Shown: in pieces, positions 7,536-16,539 of the stretch | Layout of the letters: each line of letters starts with the position of its first letter | Position numbering within the stretch: the stretch's first letter is position 1 | DNA from: Bacillota bacterium | GTDB lineage: Bacteria > Eremiobacterota > SpSt-956 > JAKJGF01 | NCBI GenBank assembly: GCA_029555925.1 | Contig: JAKPQU010000021.1 | Span: forward strand, 1-50,167 | Direction: 5' to 3' | Length of the DNA stretch: 50,167 nt | Translations under genes and position numbers: made by a program | The notes under the pieces: generated by a model | What the model was told of the DNA's origin: nothing | Seen by the model: only the letters and a program-made list of their open reading frames with translations | Databases searched by the model: none

Positions 7536-9062
7536 TTAATAAGTTTTAAGCACTCCTATAGCTTCTTCAACAGCATGAAGAATTCCTCTGGTTTTTACAA
7601 GTTCTGTCATTGTATTGTGATCACTGTAAAGAGGTCTGTCTTCATCAAGATGTTCTACATGTTTTCTGATAAAATCTCTTGCCGCCTGTGTACCTTTACC
7701 GACTTTATAATCTCTGAAATCCAATGCCTGGGCTGCAGCCATAAATTCAATACCGAGAATACCATAGGCATTATCAATAATCTGCCGTGTCTTAAGGGCA
7801 GTATTCATGCCCATGCTTACAAAATCTTCCTGATCTGCTGCTGCAGGTATTGATTGAACGCATGCAGGCATTGACAGTATACGCTGTTCTACAATCATCA
7901 TATCTGCGGTATACTGGCTGAGCATCATGCCGGAAAACATACCGGCACCTTTTGTAAGAAACTCCGGTAATCCTACACTCAGAGCCGGGTTAAGGAGTCT
8001 GTTAAGACGTCTTTCGGAAAGAACAGAAACCATTGTAACAGAAGCTCCTACCATATCAAGAGGAAGACTTATTGGAGTTCCCTGGAAATTTGCTCCTGTA
8101 AGAACTACTTTATCTCCCGGGATAAATATGGGGTTATCACCCACGCCGTTCAGTTCTATTTCAAACTGCTGTCTGGCATAACGGAGATGATCCCTTGCAG
8201 CACCTATAACCTGCGGGGTAGATCTCATACTGTAGGCATCCTGAACCTTGACTTTTACTTTTCCTAGTAAATCAGAGCCTTCAATAACCTTTTTAATATT
8301 TTCCGCAGATGTAATGGCTCCCTGGAAACCACGAAGGCTGTGAAGTCTTACATCATAAGGTTTCATATTTGCTTTGAGAGCTTCAAGTGTCATAGCTGCA
8401 GCGATTTCAGCCTGTTTAATCCATCGTTCTATTTCATATATTTCAATTGCCCCCATACCTGTTATAACATTACTGCCGTTTATTGCAGCAAGTCCGTCCC
8501 GTGCTTTAAGACCGGGAACAGGGATACCGGCCATTTCCATAGCTTTAGCAGCAGGTAATCTCTGATCATTGTAAAATATTTCACCTTCGCCCATAAGAGT
8601 AAGGGCAATCTGGCTCATAGGAGAAAGATCTCCGCAGGCACCTACACTGCCTTTTACACACATTACGGGAGTAAGACCTTTATTGAGCATATCTACATAG
8701 GTCTGTACTATCTCGGGTCTGCAGCCGGAACAGCCTTTGGAAAGAACATTAATACGACTTAACATAGCTGCTCTTACATGGGCTTTCGGCGCAGGTTCAC
8801 CTATACCGGCAGCATGATTGTAAATAAGATATTTCTGAAATTTCTGCACCTGTTCATCATTCAGGACTATTTCCGAGAATTCTCCTATACCTGTATTTGT
8901 GCCGTACATAATCTCTTTCTGGACAAGTTTTTCTTCGAGAAAATCACGGCATGTTTTTACCTTTTCCATGGCATCTGGATGAAGTTCTATTTTTTCATTA
9001 CGGACTGCCACATTATATACATCTTCGATGGTTAAATTTTTACCTGTAATAACAACGGCCAT
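7536..9062 (-). CDS. hutH: Histidine ammonia-lyase (MIO family) with Ala-Cys-Gly triad
   Basis: 508 residues, the usual length. Family marks: YGTNTGIG, GDLSPM, NGSNVITG, QDAYSMRSTPQVIG and the late QEDFVSMG. The self-cyclising Ala-Ser-Gly that forms the MIO cofactor reads Ala142-Cys143-Gly144 here (Cys codon 8634-8636); numbering matches the classical Pseudomonas enzyme. An engineered Ser-to-Cys change at this place is reported to mature to active enzyme, so activity is likely. The selectivity pair reads Asn-His (IYNHAAG), close to the Ser-His of histidases and unlike the Phe-Leu or His-Leu of plant-type lyases, so histidine is the best substrate guess. No hutU, hutI or hutG is nearby. Start ATG has AAAGGAG. 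Confidence 0.88.
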   Translation of the reverse strand: MAVVITGKNLTIEDVYNVAVRNEKIELHPDAMEKVKTCRDFLEEKLVQKEIMYGTNTGIGEFSEIVLNDEQVQKFQKYLIYNHAAGIGEPAPKAHVRAAMLSRINVLSKGCSGCRPEIVQTYVDMLNKGLTPVMCVKGSVGACGDLSPMSQIALTLMGEGEIFYNDQRLPAAKAMEMAGIPVPGLKARDGLAAINGSNVITGMGAIEIYEIERWIKQAEIAAAMTLEALKANMKPYDVRLHSLRGFQGAITSAENIKKVIEGSDLLGKVKVKVQDAYSMRSTPQVIGAARDHLRYARQQFEIELNGVGDNPIFIPGDKVVLTGANFQGTPISLPLDMVGASVTMVSVLSERRLNRLLNPALSVGLPEFLTKGAGMFSGMMLSQYTADMMIVEQRILSMPACVQSIPAAADQEDFVSMGMNTALKTRQIIDNAYGILGIEFMAAAQALDFRDYKVGKGTQAARDFIRKHVEHLDEDRPLYSDHNTMTELVKTRGILHAVEEAIGVLKTY

Positions 9063-9142
9063 AATATATGTCTCCTTTCATTGTTAGCAATCAGCAGTCA
9101 ACTCTTCAGCTTTCACAGTTATGTTATTGCTATATAAACAAG

Positions 9143-9165
9143 AGGAGCGACCTGGGATCGCTCCT
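9143..9165 (-). terminator. Terminator-like hairpin
   Basis: AGGAGCGA, 7-base loop, TCGCTCCT, with a moderately T-rich tail on the minus strand. It is downstream of the gene at 9224-10576. Confidence 0.65.
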
Positions 9166-9187
9166 GTTTCCAAAATTACTCTATTCA

Positions 9188-9215
9188 GCTGATAGCTGAT
9201 AGCTGATAGCTGATA
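9188..9215. repeat. Heptad array GCTGATA x4
   Basis: Four perfect GCTGATA units just beyond the 3' end of the 450-residue helical protein gene. Confidence 0.88.
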
Positions 9216-9223
9216 GTTCTAAA

Positions 9224-10576
9224 TTACTTTTTCTTTTTAGCTTCCTGCATCTTCTTTGATACTTCATCACCTATTACCTGAATCTTATAGAGCATATCTC
9301 CTGCTACCATAATAGTATTCAGACCTGATTCCAGATGAGAAACATCTTTATCATCAAGATATTTTTTCAGTTCATCAAGTCCGGCAAGGGTATTTTCCAT
9401 ACCTTCTACCAGGCTCTTTTTACTGTCATCAAAAAGTTTTTCTTCTTCTTCAGAAAGATTTTCAGGTTTTACAAGTTTGGGCAGATCTGCCATATTTTTC
9501 TTTACTGTTCCAGCAAGCCATTCCACTGTTTTAAGAAATTCATCTCCAGATATTTCATCTTTGGAAACAGCCCATGCAGCATCATATACTTTTTTATAGT
9601 TCGGTGGGACAAGAAGTTTTGGCAATTCTTCTTCAGGAGGAGGTGCAGCAGGAGTTTCTCCTACTTTGATATCAAGGCCTCCGCCAACATCGGGCCCGCC
9701 GGGAGTCTTGCCCATAAATTTTGCCTGCCATTCGGTTTTCTTTGTATCTTCTTCCATGGCTTTATCTATGCCTTCTTTTATGGCAACCTGTGCATCGTAA
9801 ATCCTCTTTGAGGCTTCCTGAACACGGGCAAGTCCGCCTTTAAGCAATTCTTCCAGATCAGGTTCTTCTCCTTCCCCTTCTTTTTCCGGTTCTTTATCAA
9901 CAGTAGCAAAATATTCCTTCAAATCATCAAGGCCTTCTCTGAACATTTTAAGGGCTTCCTGTATGAGAGGAAGCTGTTCTTCCATGGCCTTTGTATCAGG
10001 TGGCATCTGACTTATTTTTTCTATATTAGAAGACGTCTCTGCATATAATGATTCTACTACTTCATACCTTCTTAAGACATCAACCTTCTGATATTCTCCT
10101 GCCAGAAAACCTTTTCCGATTCTGAGCAGTTCATTTACAGGAGGGGAATGAGATAAAATTTCAACAGATTCTTCGTCTTTTTTCAGAGCGTCAGAGGCTT
10201 CAGTTATTGTATCTATTGCCTTTTTTACTAAATCCAGACCGGAATGAATATGTTCAATATCCTGTTCTTCCAGATAAAGAGAAATGTCATCGAGACCTTC
10301 TTTTAATTCGTCAAAAGCAGCTCTCATTTTCTTACCTTTTTCTGCGAAGACTTCTGTTCTAGGCTGTGTCGGAGCAAGAGCTTCATATGCAACTACAAGG
10401 GCTTCATGGACATCATAAAGGACATCAAGCTGTCCTTTTAATACTTCTGCTTCTGCTTTACCCTCCTCTACGTCTTTACAAATCTTAATTAATTCATTTA
10501 CCTGTGGTGAACGAGTAAGTTCTTCTTTAGCCTGTGCAAATTTTTCTCTGAATTCTTTTGGAATCATTCGATCCAT
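9224..10576 (-). CDS. Unknown three-repeat helical protein
   Basis: 450 residues, soluble, charged, no signal peptide or membrane segment. Three diverged repeats of about 120-150 residues can be seen. Each opens with a P(Q/P)VNEL-like helix (SPQVNELIKI near 22, SPPVNELLRI near 144, PPNYKKVYDA near 320) and continues to a GLDDL/GLDEL helix followed by KxYL and a D-x-x-H-x-x-S-G-L turn (EGLDDISLYLEE, EGLDDLKEYFAT, AGLDELKKYLDD). A Pro/Gly-rich linker at about 285-315 (TPGGPDVGGGLDIKV) separates repeats 2 and 3. I know no family for it. Start ATG has GAGGTGG. It stands alone between repeat arrays. A structural or scaffold role would fit, but nothing shows it. Confidence 0.8.
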   Translation of the reverse strand: MDRMIPKEFREKFAQAKEELTRSPQVNELIKICKDVEEGKAEAEVLKGQLDVLYDVHEALVVAYEALAPTQPRTEVFAEKGKKMRAAFDELKEGLDDISLYLEEQDIEHIHSGLDLVKKAIDTITEASDALKKDEESVEILSHSPPVNELLRIGKGFLAGEYQKVDVLRRYEVVESLYAETSSNIEKISQMPPDTKAMEEQLPLIQEALKMFREGLDDLKEYFATVDKEPEKEGEGEEPDLEELLKGGLARVQEASKRIYDAQVAIKEGIDKAMEEDTKKTEWQAKFMGKTPGGPDVGGGLDIKVGETPAAPPPEEELPKLLVPPNYKKVYDAAWAVSKDEISGDEFLKTVEWLAGTVKKNMADLPKLVKPENLSEEEEKLFDDSKKSLVEGMENTLAGLDELKKYLDDKDVSHLESGLNTIMVAGDMLYKIQVIGDEVSKKMQEAKKKK

Positions 10577-10647
10577 AAAACCACCTCTTCCTGAATAAAT
10601 TAAAAATAATATGAAGTGATTATTCGTTTTTTTTTTTAAAAATCCTT

Positions 10648-11895
10648 TTAAAAATTTTTCTTAAAAAATACTTTTTCTTGATCCGTCACAGATAATTCTT
10701 TTATCAATATATTGATTAAAAAATGCCATTCTTCAGGGATAAAAAAAGGAGATAAACATAAAGTGGTAAGAGGTGAGAAAATATGTTTCGATTTTATTAT
10801 AGATGTAAATGCTTCAGTACCTATCCACGGCTTCAAATTACCAATTTTCAACTTATGAGATACCAGTTTCTGCCATGAGTCTGTATCTTCCCTGTTTCTG
10901 ATTCTATAGCCCCTGCATCCTGACTGACCATCGGCAGATGCTCCATTGAGAAAAAAATCCATATCAATATCAAGTATTACGTCTTCCGTAAAAACAGGAA
11001 GTTCTGACAATCTTATTATATGCACTTTAATACCTTCCCACTGACATATTATATGGCCGTTCTGAAGAGAGAAATTTTGTGCACCTTCTATGTCAAGAAG
11101 AAAATTACGATCCAGATTTGCAGGGAGCCTGTATTTACAATAATCAGGATCGGGATAAACCCAGAATATCTCCCTTACAAGGCCACAGAAAACAGCATAA
11201 TGAATAAAAGATGTAAGATTTACAGGGGTTATAAGATTATTAGCGCCTGAATAAAAGGAAGCTATATAATTTTTTAATTCATCACTCTTTGTTATATTTT
11301 TTAACACGCCAAGTTCTTCCGGTGATATGAGGGTCATATCACTGTGTGCATCAATATGGAGCAGTATATGAGAAGAAGAAAGTAAACCTTCCTCTCTGGC
11401 CTTAAGCCAGTAATAAAGAGACTGATCATGTTCCTGTACACATATACAGTTCATATGACCTACTTCTTTTGCATATGTCGATACAGTGCCTCTCCCGAAG
11501 AAATCAAGAGGTGAGCCCATTTCTTCCATGACTTTCCTGTCCAGAGGTTTTATAAGTTCCCGTATCATAATTTCCCGTGAAGAAAGTCTGAAAGCATGAT
11601 TGATATTTAATATGGAAGAACCGGGTGTATAGAGAGCTTTTAATATACAGATCCTGTTTATAATAGCAATGTCGAAGGCGTGAGCCTTGGCATTCAGATC
11701 AATGTTATAAGGATCTTTTAACAGTGCTTCCTCTATCTTATTCTTTTCATTCCAGAAGAACCAGTTTTCTTCAGATACAAGCTGTTTAATCTCAGAAGAA
11801 GATGAGAGAATCAAATCATTGAGATATTTCTCGTCAGACAGAAGAAAATCTTTATCATTGAAACTATCTGTGTGATACTTAAACTTATCGGTCAA
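10648..11895 (-). CDS. UPF0489-domain protein (arginase-like fold)
   Basis: About 415 residues from TTG 11895, which has AGAGGA upstream. The open frame continues to a GTG at 11961, but those 22 residues are encoded by heptad repeats (AGTGAAC, AGTGATT, AGTGAAG). Motifs HIDAHSDM (about 180) and DIDMDFF (about 309) are the metal-binding pairs of the UPF0489 family, a distant relative of arginase and histone deacetylase. Other conserved points are GHMNCICVQEHD and FWVYPDPDY. Bacterial members often concern peptide or sugar modification, but the substrate is unknown. The family call is good; function stays open. Confidence 0.72.
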   Translation of the reverse strand: MTDKFKYHTDSFNDKDFLLSDEKYLNDLILSSSSEIKQLVSEENWFFWNEKNKIEEALLKDPYNIDLNAKAHAFDIAIINRICILKALYTPGSSILNINHAFRLSSREIMIRELIKPLDRKVMEEMGSPLDFFGRGTVSTYAKEVGHMNCICVQEHDQSLYYWLKAREEGLLSSSHILLHIDAHSDMTLISPEELGVLKNITKSDELKNYIASFYSGANNLITPVNLTSFIHYAVFCGLVREIFWVYPDPDYCKYRLPANLDRNFLLDIEGAQNFSLQNGHIICQWEGIKVHIIRLSELPVFTEDVILDIDMDFFLNGASADGQSGCRGYRIRNREDTDSWQKLVSHKLKIGNLKPWIGTEAFTSIIKSKHIFSPLTTLCLSPFFIPEEWHFLINILIKELSVTDQEKVFFKKNF

Positions 11896-11908
11896 TGATT
11901 CCTCTGGA

Positions 11909-11970
11909 ACAGTGAACAGTAACCACTTACCAGTGATTACTGATTTTTCATCACTCTTCACTACTCACTT
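11909..11970. repeat. Heptad array overlapping the UPF0489 gene start
   Basis: Degenerate units CAGTGAA, CAGTAAC, CAGTGAT, ACTCTTC, ACTACTC. The array supplies the GTG at 11961 that extends the reading frame. Confidence 0.75.
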
Positions 11971-12022
11971 TTTCATAAAAATCTACGACATTCGGCGAGT
12001 AATTCCATAGCACGCATTATAC

Positions 12023-12652
12023 TTATTTTTTAATAAAATTACTGATTTTCTTATATAGAAAAAAAGTAAAGACCGATGTAATAGTACCTTTAAGTATATT
12101 AAATGGCAGTGTGCCTGTAAATAAAAAAATCAGTGCTCTGTCCATAGATAAAATTTTTCCCAGTTGAGGGAGTATAAAAGGCAGAACTGTCAGGATCAGA
12201 TAATTGGCAGGCAACATAAAGAGAGTCATAGCGATTGTACCTGCTATAAGACCTGCTATGGCATAGGTCTTACATGGTTTTAAACAATATATCTTTGTAG
12301 ATACAAATACCATAATAGATCCTGCTGCAAGATTCATAAGAGGTCCTATGGCAAAGGTCGAAAGTCCTCCGCCGCTTAAGAGATAAAGAAAATTCTTCAA
12401 CAGAAGAACATATATACCGGCAGATGTATTTATGGCAAAGCCTGCTATTAAAGCAGGTATATCACCGGGATCATATTTAAGCATCGGGAAAGCAGGTATT
12501 AAAGGAAATTCTATTGTGTACATCAATAATAAAGAAAGGGAGGAAAAGAGAGACACTACAATAAGGGTTCTCAGTTTTACAATGCCTCCCGATAAAGAGG
12601 GAGATACTATAGCAGGTTTTGTTCTTTCAAAAGCATCTACATGTGGTTCCAT
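12023..12652 (-). CDS. ribU: ECF transporter substrate-binding subunit, riboflavin type
   Basis: 209 residues with about six membrane helices. The stretch FPMLKYDPGDIPALIAGF and the following LLKNFLYLLSGGG are the signature of RibU-type S components, which bind riboflavin and work with a shared EcfT and two EcfA ATPases encoded elsewhere. A 25-residue N-terminal extension before the first helix is unusual. Start ATG 12652 has AAAGGATG. The leader holds heptads and the REP-like hairpin; I see no FMN riboswitch. Confidence 0.85.
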   Translation of the reverse strand: MEPHVDAFERTKPAIVSPSLSGGIVKLRTLIVVSLFSSLSLLLMYTIEFPLIPAFPMLKYDPGDIPALIAGFAINTSAGIYVLLLKNFLYLLSGGGLSTFAIGPLMNLAAGSIMVFVSTKIYCLKPCKTYAIAGLIAGTIAMTLFMLPANYLILTVLPFILPQLGKILSMDRALIFLFTGTLPFNILKGTITSVFTFFLYKKISNFIKK

Positions 12653-12673
12653 TTATGACATCCTTTTTTTAAT

Positions 12674-12775
12674 CGTGATGCGTGATGCGTGATGCGTGAT
12701 GCGCGTTTTCACCGGTACCGGGCGACCACAGTGGTCGCCCCTACTGCTCACTCTTCACGGCTCACGGTTCACTTT
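12674..12775. repeat. Composite element: heptads, REP-like hairpin, heptads
   Basis: GTGATGC x4 at 12674-12703, the hairpin block TTTTCACCGGTACC plus GGGCGACCAC/TGGTCGCCC plus CTAC at 12707-12744, then CACTCTT, CACGGCT, CACGGTT units to 12775. The last units contain the stop codon of the neighbouring GTPase gene. Confidence 0.88.
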
Positions 12776-14101
12776 TTTCACTTTCTCCATAAGCTCTTTT
12801 AAAATCTCTAAAAGATCCGGTTTACCTTTTTCCACCAGTTCATATTTTATCCTTACGGCACGTTTATTTATATTCAGAAATCTTCTCAGGTCAACGGGTG
12901 TTCCAAGCAAAACGAGATCACAGTCTGTCTTATTTATAGTATCTTCCAGTTCTTTCATCTGTTCTTTTCCATAGCCCATGGCAGGTAAGATCTTATCAAG
13001 ATGGCTGTAACGGCTGTAGACTTCTTTAATAGAACCTGCCGCACATGGCCTCGGGTCAACTATTTCTTTTGCCTTCAGAATATCCCTTGCCGCGATAAAA
13101 GCCGCACCATAGGTCATATTGCCATGGGTAAGGGTGGGCCCGTCTTCCACTACAAGAACCCTGTCATGTTTTAAACTCTTATAATCATCCACTGTAATGG
13201 GAGAAAGACCTTCCATAATTCTGGCGGAAGGATTGGCTTTTTCTATATTTTTTCTTACAAAAAGCACATTCTCTTCTTTTACAGTATCCACTTTATTTAT
13301 TATAACAAGATCGGCAGATCTTAAATTTACTTCTCCCGGATAATAGGACAGTTCATTGCCCGGTCTGTGAGGGTCTACAAGGACAATGGAAAAATCCGGT
13401 TTATAAAAGGAAAAATCATTATTTCCTCCGTCCCAGATAATCACATCTGCTTCCTTCTGTGCTTCCTCAAGGATCTTCCCGTAATCCACACCTGCATAAA
13501 CTATAATGCCTTCTTCTATATGTGGAGCATATTCTTCCCGCTCTTCAATCGTACATTCATATTTGTCCAGATCGTCAAGTGTGGCAAATCTCTGCCATAT
13601 CTGTTTACTTAAATCACCGTAAGGCATGGGGTGTCTTATAGCCACTACCCTGTATCCGAGTCCTCTGAGCACTTTACATACTTTCCTCGTAGTCTGGCTC
13701 TTTCCAACACCTGTTCGAACGGCACATACACTTATAATAGGAACAGACGCCTTTATCATTGTATGAAGTGGTCCCAGAAGCCTGAAATCTGCACCGCAGG
13801 CAAGAACAGTCGATGCTTTATGCATAAGATCTGCATGTGCTATATCACTGTAAGAGAATATAACCTGCTCTACATGATGTTCCTTTATCAATCTTTCCAG
13901 ATCTCCTTCAGGGTAGATAGGGATACCTTCTGGATAAAGTGGCCCTGCCAGTACGGAAGGGTATTTTCTGTCATCTATATTTGGAATCTGTGCTGCTGTA
14001 AATGCAATAACTTCATAGGAATCATTATTTCTGAAGTATACATTAAAATTATGGAAATCTCTTCCTGCCGCTCCCATAATAAGTACTTTTATCTTTTTCA
14101 T
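12755..14101 (-). CDS. Cyclic 2,3-diphosphoglycerate synthetase-like GTPase
   Basis: 448 residues from ATG 14101 (GGAGG seven bases upstream; the ATG at 14107 is too close to it). It matches the COG2403 family: an N-terminal Rossmann-like part (KVLIMGAAGRDFHNF), P-loop RTGVGKSQTT (about 129-138), IIWDGGNNDFSFYKPD, and NKVD as the guanine-specificity motif (IINKVDTV). In methanogens a relative makes cyclic 2,3-diphosphoglycerate, a thermoprotectant; bacterial homologues are largely uncharacterised, so substrate is not certain. The last residues and the TGA stop (NREP) are in heptad repeat sequence. Confidence 0.85.
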   Translation of the reverse strand: MKKIKVLIMGAAGRDFHNFNVYFRNNDSYEVIAFTAAQIPNIDDRKYPSVLAGPLYPEGIPIYPEGDLERLIKEHHVEQVIFSYSDIAHADLMHKASTVLACGADFRLLGPLHTMIKASVPIISVCAVRTGVGKSQTTRKVCKVLRGLGYRVVAIRHPMPYGDLSKQIWQRFATLDDLDKYECTIEEREEYAPHIEEGIIVYAGVDYGKILEEAQKEADVIIWDGGNNDFSFYKPDFSIVLVDPHRPGNELSYYPGEVNLRSADLVIINKVDTVKEENVLFVRKNIEKANPSARIMEGLSPITVDDYKSLKHDRVLVVEDGPTLTHGNMTYGAAFIAARDILKAKEIVDPRPCAAGSIKEVYSRYSHLDKILPAMGYGKEQMKELEDTINKTDCDLVLLGTPVDLRRFLNINKRAVRIKYELVEKGKPDLLEILKELMEKVKKVNREP

Positions 14102-14223
14102 AGCCATCCTCCGACAAAATACATAAAAATTTCCGGCATCAACTATATTCTCCGATGTCCGGGCAAATCCTTCTTTAATAAAGAGAAGAGAAGGTATTCT
14201 CTATGAAAAGAAGAATTATTAAA

Positions 14224-14272
14224 TCGTGACCAGTGACGCGTTACGCGTAATGCGTGATGCGTAACACGGTTA
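14224..14272. repeat. Heptad array
   Basis: Units GTGACCA, GTGACGC, GTTACGC, GTAATGC, GTGATGC, GTAACAC. First part of a 408-base gene-free spacer (14102-14509) that is mostly repeats. Confidence 0.82.
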
Positions 14273-14343
14273 CAGATTATCAGTAAATATTTTAGCCCAT
14301 ATTAAGTTTTATTGATGTGAGACTCATCACAGAATGGAAAAAT

Positions 14344-14491
14344 GAGCCGTGAGTCGTGAGTAGTGAAAAGTGAGTCGTAAATCGTGAGTCATGAGAAGTG
14401 AATGGTGAAGAGTGAGTGAGCAGGGGCGAACCACCGTATTCGCCCTGTACCGGTAAAACGCGCATCACGCATTACGCATCACGCATTACGA
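14344..14491. repeat. Composite element: heptads, inverted REP-like hairpin, heptads
   Basis: GTGAGTC, GTGAGTA, GTGAAAA, GTGAAGA units (14344-14420), the hairpin block in reverse orientation (14421-14458: CAGGGGCGAA to TACCGGTAAAA), then CGCATCA/CGCATTA units (14459-14491) up to the ribosome binding site of the next gene. Confidence 0.87.
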
Positions 14492-14509
14492 CTGTAAAGG
14501 AGATAAATT

Positions 14510-16276
14510 ATGAATAAAAATACCAACAAAATATTACTTGTATATATCGGATACAGTACGGGAGACGAAAAGGATTCCGGGACGAAAAATCTGCAGCTAG
14601 GCCAGCTTTACCTGGGAACACTGCTCACGAAGAAAGGGTACGGGGTAAAACTCTATTCAAATCTCTTCCCTGATCCTGATGATTTTATGAAATTTATCAG
14701 GGAAGGTAATTACGGCATGGCAGGTTTTTACTGTATAACCAACACTATCTACAGAGTAACTGCCCTGGTAAATAGAATAAAAGAGCAATTCCCATCTATG
14801 CCTGTCTTACTCGGAGGGCCTCATGCTACGGTCATGGACAGGGAAAGCCTGGAAAATTGCAGGGCAGATTTAATAATAAGACATGAAGGAGAGTATACTT
14901 TTCTGGAAGTGGCAGAATATTTTTATGAGCAGAAAGGCTCTCTTCAGGATATAAAGGGAATAACCTGGAGAAAGGGAGATGAAATCATAAAAAATCCTGA
15001 CAGGGAATTTATTAAAAATCTCGATGAACTGCCTGTGCCTGACTGGCATATGCTGGAAGGGGAAATGGCAGATTTCAACCACTCTTTCCCAAATATAATA
15101 ACAGGAAGAGGATGTCCCTTTAAATGTGCCTTCTGTTACGAAAGTTTCGGAGGAGGAGAATATCGCATGAGAAGTGCCGGTCATGTGATAAAAGAAATAG
15201 AACTCCTTGTAAATAGCTGGAATGTTAAATATATAAAATTTGTTGATGATATATTCATAGTAAACAGTGAAAGAATGGAACAGATATGTTCTGTTATTAA
15301 AGATTTAAGGGAAAAGAAATATCTTTTCTACTGGTTCTGTGAGGCAAGGGTAGATATTTTAGAAAAAAGACTTCATTTACTGAAAAAAATGAGGGAAGCA
15401 GGCCTTGCAATACTTCAAATAGGTGTGGAAAGCGGAAACCAGGACATACTCGATCTGTATAATAAAAAAATCACTCTGGAACAGATAGAAAAAATAATAA
15501 AAGCCTGTGTGGAAGCTGATATTTTCTCAATATCAATCAATGTAATAATAGGAGGCCCCTTCGAAACAGAAGAAAAAATAAAAAACACGACAGATTTCGT
15601 AAGAAAGCTCATAAAAATTGCGCCAGGAAGATTGATCTGCAACCATAGCCTCCTTACACCATATCCGGGCACACTCATCCATAAAGAACCTGAACGTTTC
15701 GGGCTTACCATAATAGATCCTTCTTTTAAAGACGGTCAGACAGAAGATGTTGTATTTATGGAAAGTGAAAAAATGAATAAATATGACATACAGAAGGCAA
15801 GACTCAGGTTTGAAGGCGAACTTTACAGAATGATGCTGTCAGAGATCGAGAATTTAACATCAAAACAGATAGAAGAACATTTTACCATGACATGTTACGG
15901 CATTAAAACCCCCTGGTATACCATCCTTTCATCGGATAAAGGTATAAAAACCTATTTTAATCTGAAAGATTATAAACTATACAGGGGATTCAGTGAAATA
16001 GAAGAAGAACAGATCGACAGATGGTGTCCCCAGAGAACTTATGCACTGGAATACAGCGGAAGACAGGCAGTTATGGACAGAATAACAGGGAAAATAACAC
16101 TTTCCGAAGAGGAAACGGAATTTTACAAATACAGTTCAGGTAAACTGGCCTTCAGAGAAATAGTGAATATTCTGTCTGAGAAATCAGGATTGGATAAAAA
16201 AGACCTTGCTGATAAGATGATAGATTTCTATAAAAAAATGGATAATCTTTATGCAATCATATGGCTCAAGATATAA
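14510..16276 (+). CDS. B12-binding radical SAM protein with PqqD-like tail
   Basis: 588 residues. N-terminal cobalamin-binding-like domain (LLGGPHATVM near 100, IIRHEGEYTFLEVAEYF near 122), then the radical SAM core with Cys202, Cys206, Cys209 in RGCPFKCAFC and GVESGNQDILDLY in the barrel. The tail from about 525 (YKYSSGKLAFREIVNIL ... MIDFYKKMDNLYAIIW) looks like a PqqD-type winged-helix domain, which in peptide-modifying radical SAM enzymes binds the leader peptide. It is a close paralogue of the protein at 18118-19911, with the same domain order. Product unknown; C-methylation or other radical chemistry on a peptide or lipid is an inference. Start ATG has AAAGGAG. Confidence 0.88.
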   Translation: MNKNTNKILLVYIGYSTGDEKDSGTKNLQLGQLYLGTLLTKKGYGVKLYSNLFPDPDDFMKFIREGNYGMAGFYCITNTIYRVTALVNRIKEQFPSMPVLLGGPHATVMDRESLENCRADLIIRHEGEYTFLEVAEYFYEQKGSLQDIKGITWRKGDEIIKNPDREFIKNLDELPVPDWHMLEGEMADFNHSFPNIITGRGCPFKCAFCYESFGGGEYRMRSAGHVIKEIELLVNSWNVKYIKFVDDIFIVNSERMEQICSVIKDLREKKYLFYWFCEARVDILEKRLHLLKKMREAGLAILQIGVESGNQDILDLYNKKITLEQIEKIIKACVEADIFSISINVIIGGPFETEEKIKNTTDFVRKLIKIAPGRLICNHSLLTPYPGTLIHKEPERFGLTIIDPSFKDGQTEDVVFMESEKMNKYDIQKARLRFEGELYRMMLSEIENLTSKQIEEHFTMTCYGIKTPWYTILSSDKGIKTYFNLKDYKLYRGFSEIEEEQIDRWCPQRTYALEYSGRQAVMDRITGKITLSEEETEFYKYSSGKLAFREIVNILSEKSGLDKKDLADKMIDFYKKMDNLYAIIWLKI

Positions 16277-16282
16277 AGAATC

Positions 16283-16312
16283 GTGATGCGTAAAGCGTAA
16301 CGCGTGACGGGA
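16283..16312. repeat. Heptad array
   Basis: GTGATGC, GTAAAGC, GTAACGC, GTGACGG directly after the stop codon of the radical SAM gene. Confidence 0.8.
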
Positions 16313-16342
16313 ACAACGCCTTCTATTTATGGAACGTCCAGT

Positions 16343-16467
16343 TTAAACAGGAGTTACGCACAAAACACAGGGAAACCAGGTCATTGCGAGCGAAGCGAAG
16401 CAATCCCTAATGGGATTGCTTCGTCGTTACGCTCCTCGCAATGACAAAATGCGTAACTCCTGTTTAA
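16343..16467. mobile_element. 125-bp palindromic element (MITE-like)
   Basis: Perfect 18-base terminal inverted repeats (TTAAACAGGAGTTACGCA at 16343-16360 and its complement at 16450-16467) enclose a second palindrome at 16380-16445 (GTCATTGCGAGCGAAGCG ... CGCTCCTCGCAATGAC) with centre CAATCCCTAATGGGATTG. The inner type of palindrome occurs widely in bacterial genomes. It encodes no protein; mobility is inferred from the nested inverted repeats. Confidence 0.78.
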
Positions 16468-16483
16468 TCTCATTACTCCATAC

Positions 16484-16515
16484 AAAAAAATTACCGGGAC
16501 GAATAATCCCGGTAA
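16484..16515 (-). terminator. Rho-independent terminator
   Basis: On the minus strand TTACCGGGA, 7-base loop, TCCCGGTAA is followed by TTTTTTT. It ends the NlpC/P60 gene at 16540. Confidence 0.92.
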
Positions 16516-16539
16516 TCCTCTAATCCTGAAAATCTACGG

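Noticed and set aside
12653..12754. FMN riboswitch ahead of ribU
   Set aside because: The leader is heptads and a REP-like hairpin; none of the conserved FMN riboswitch segments is seen.
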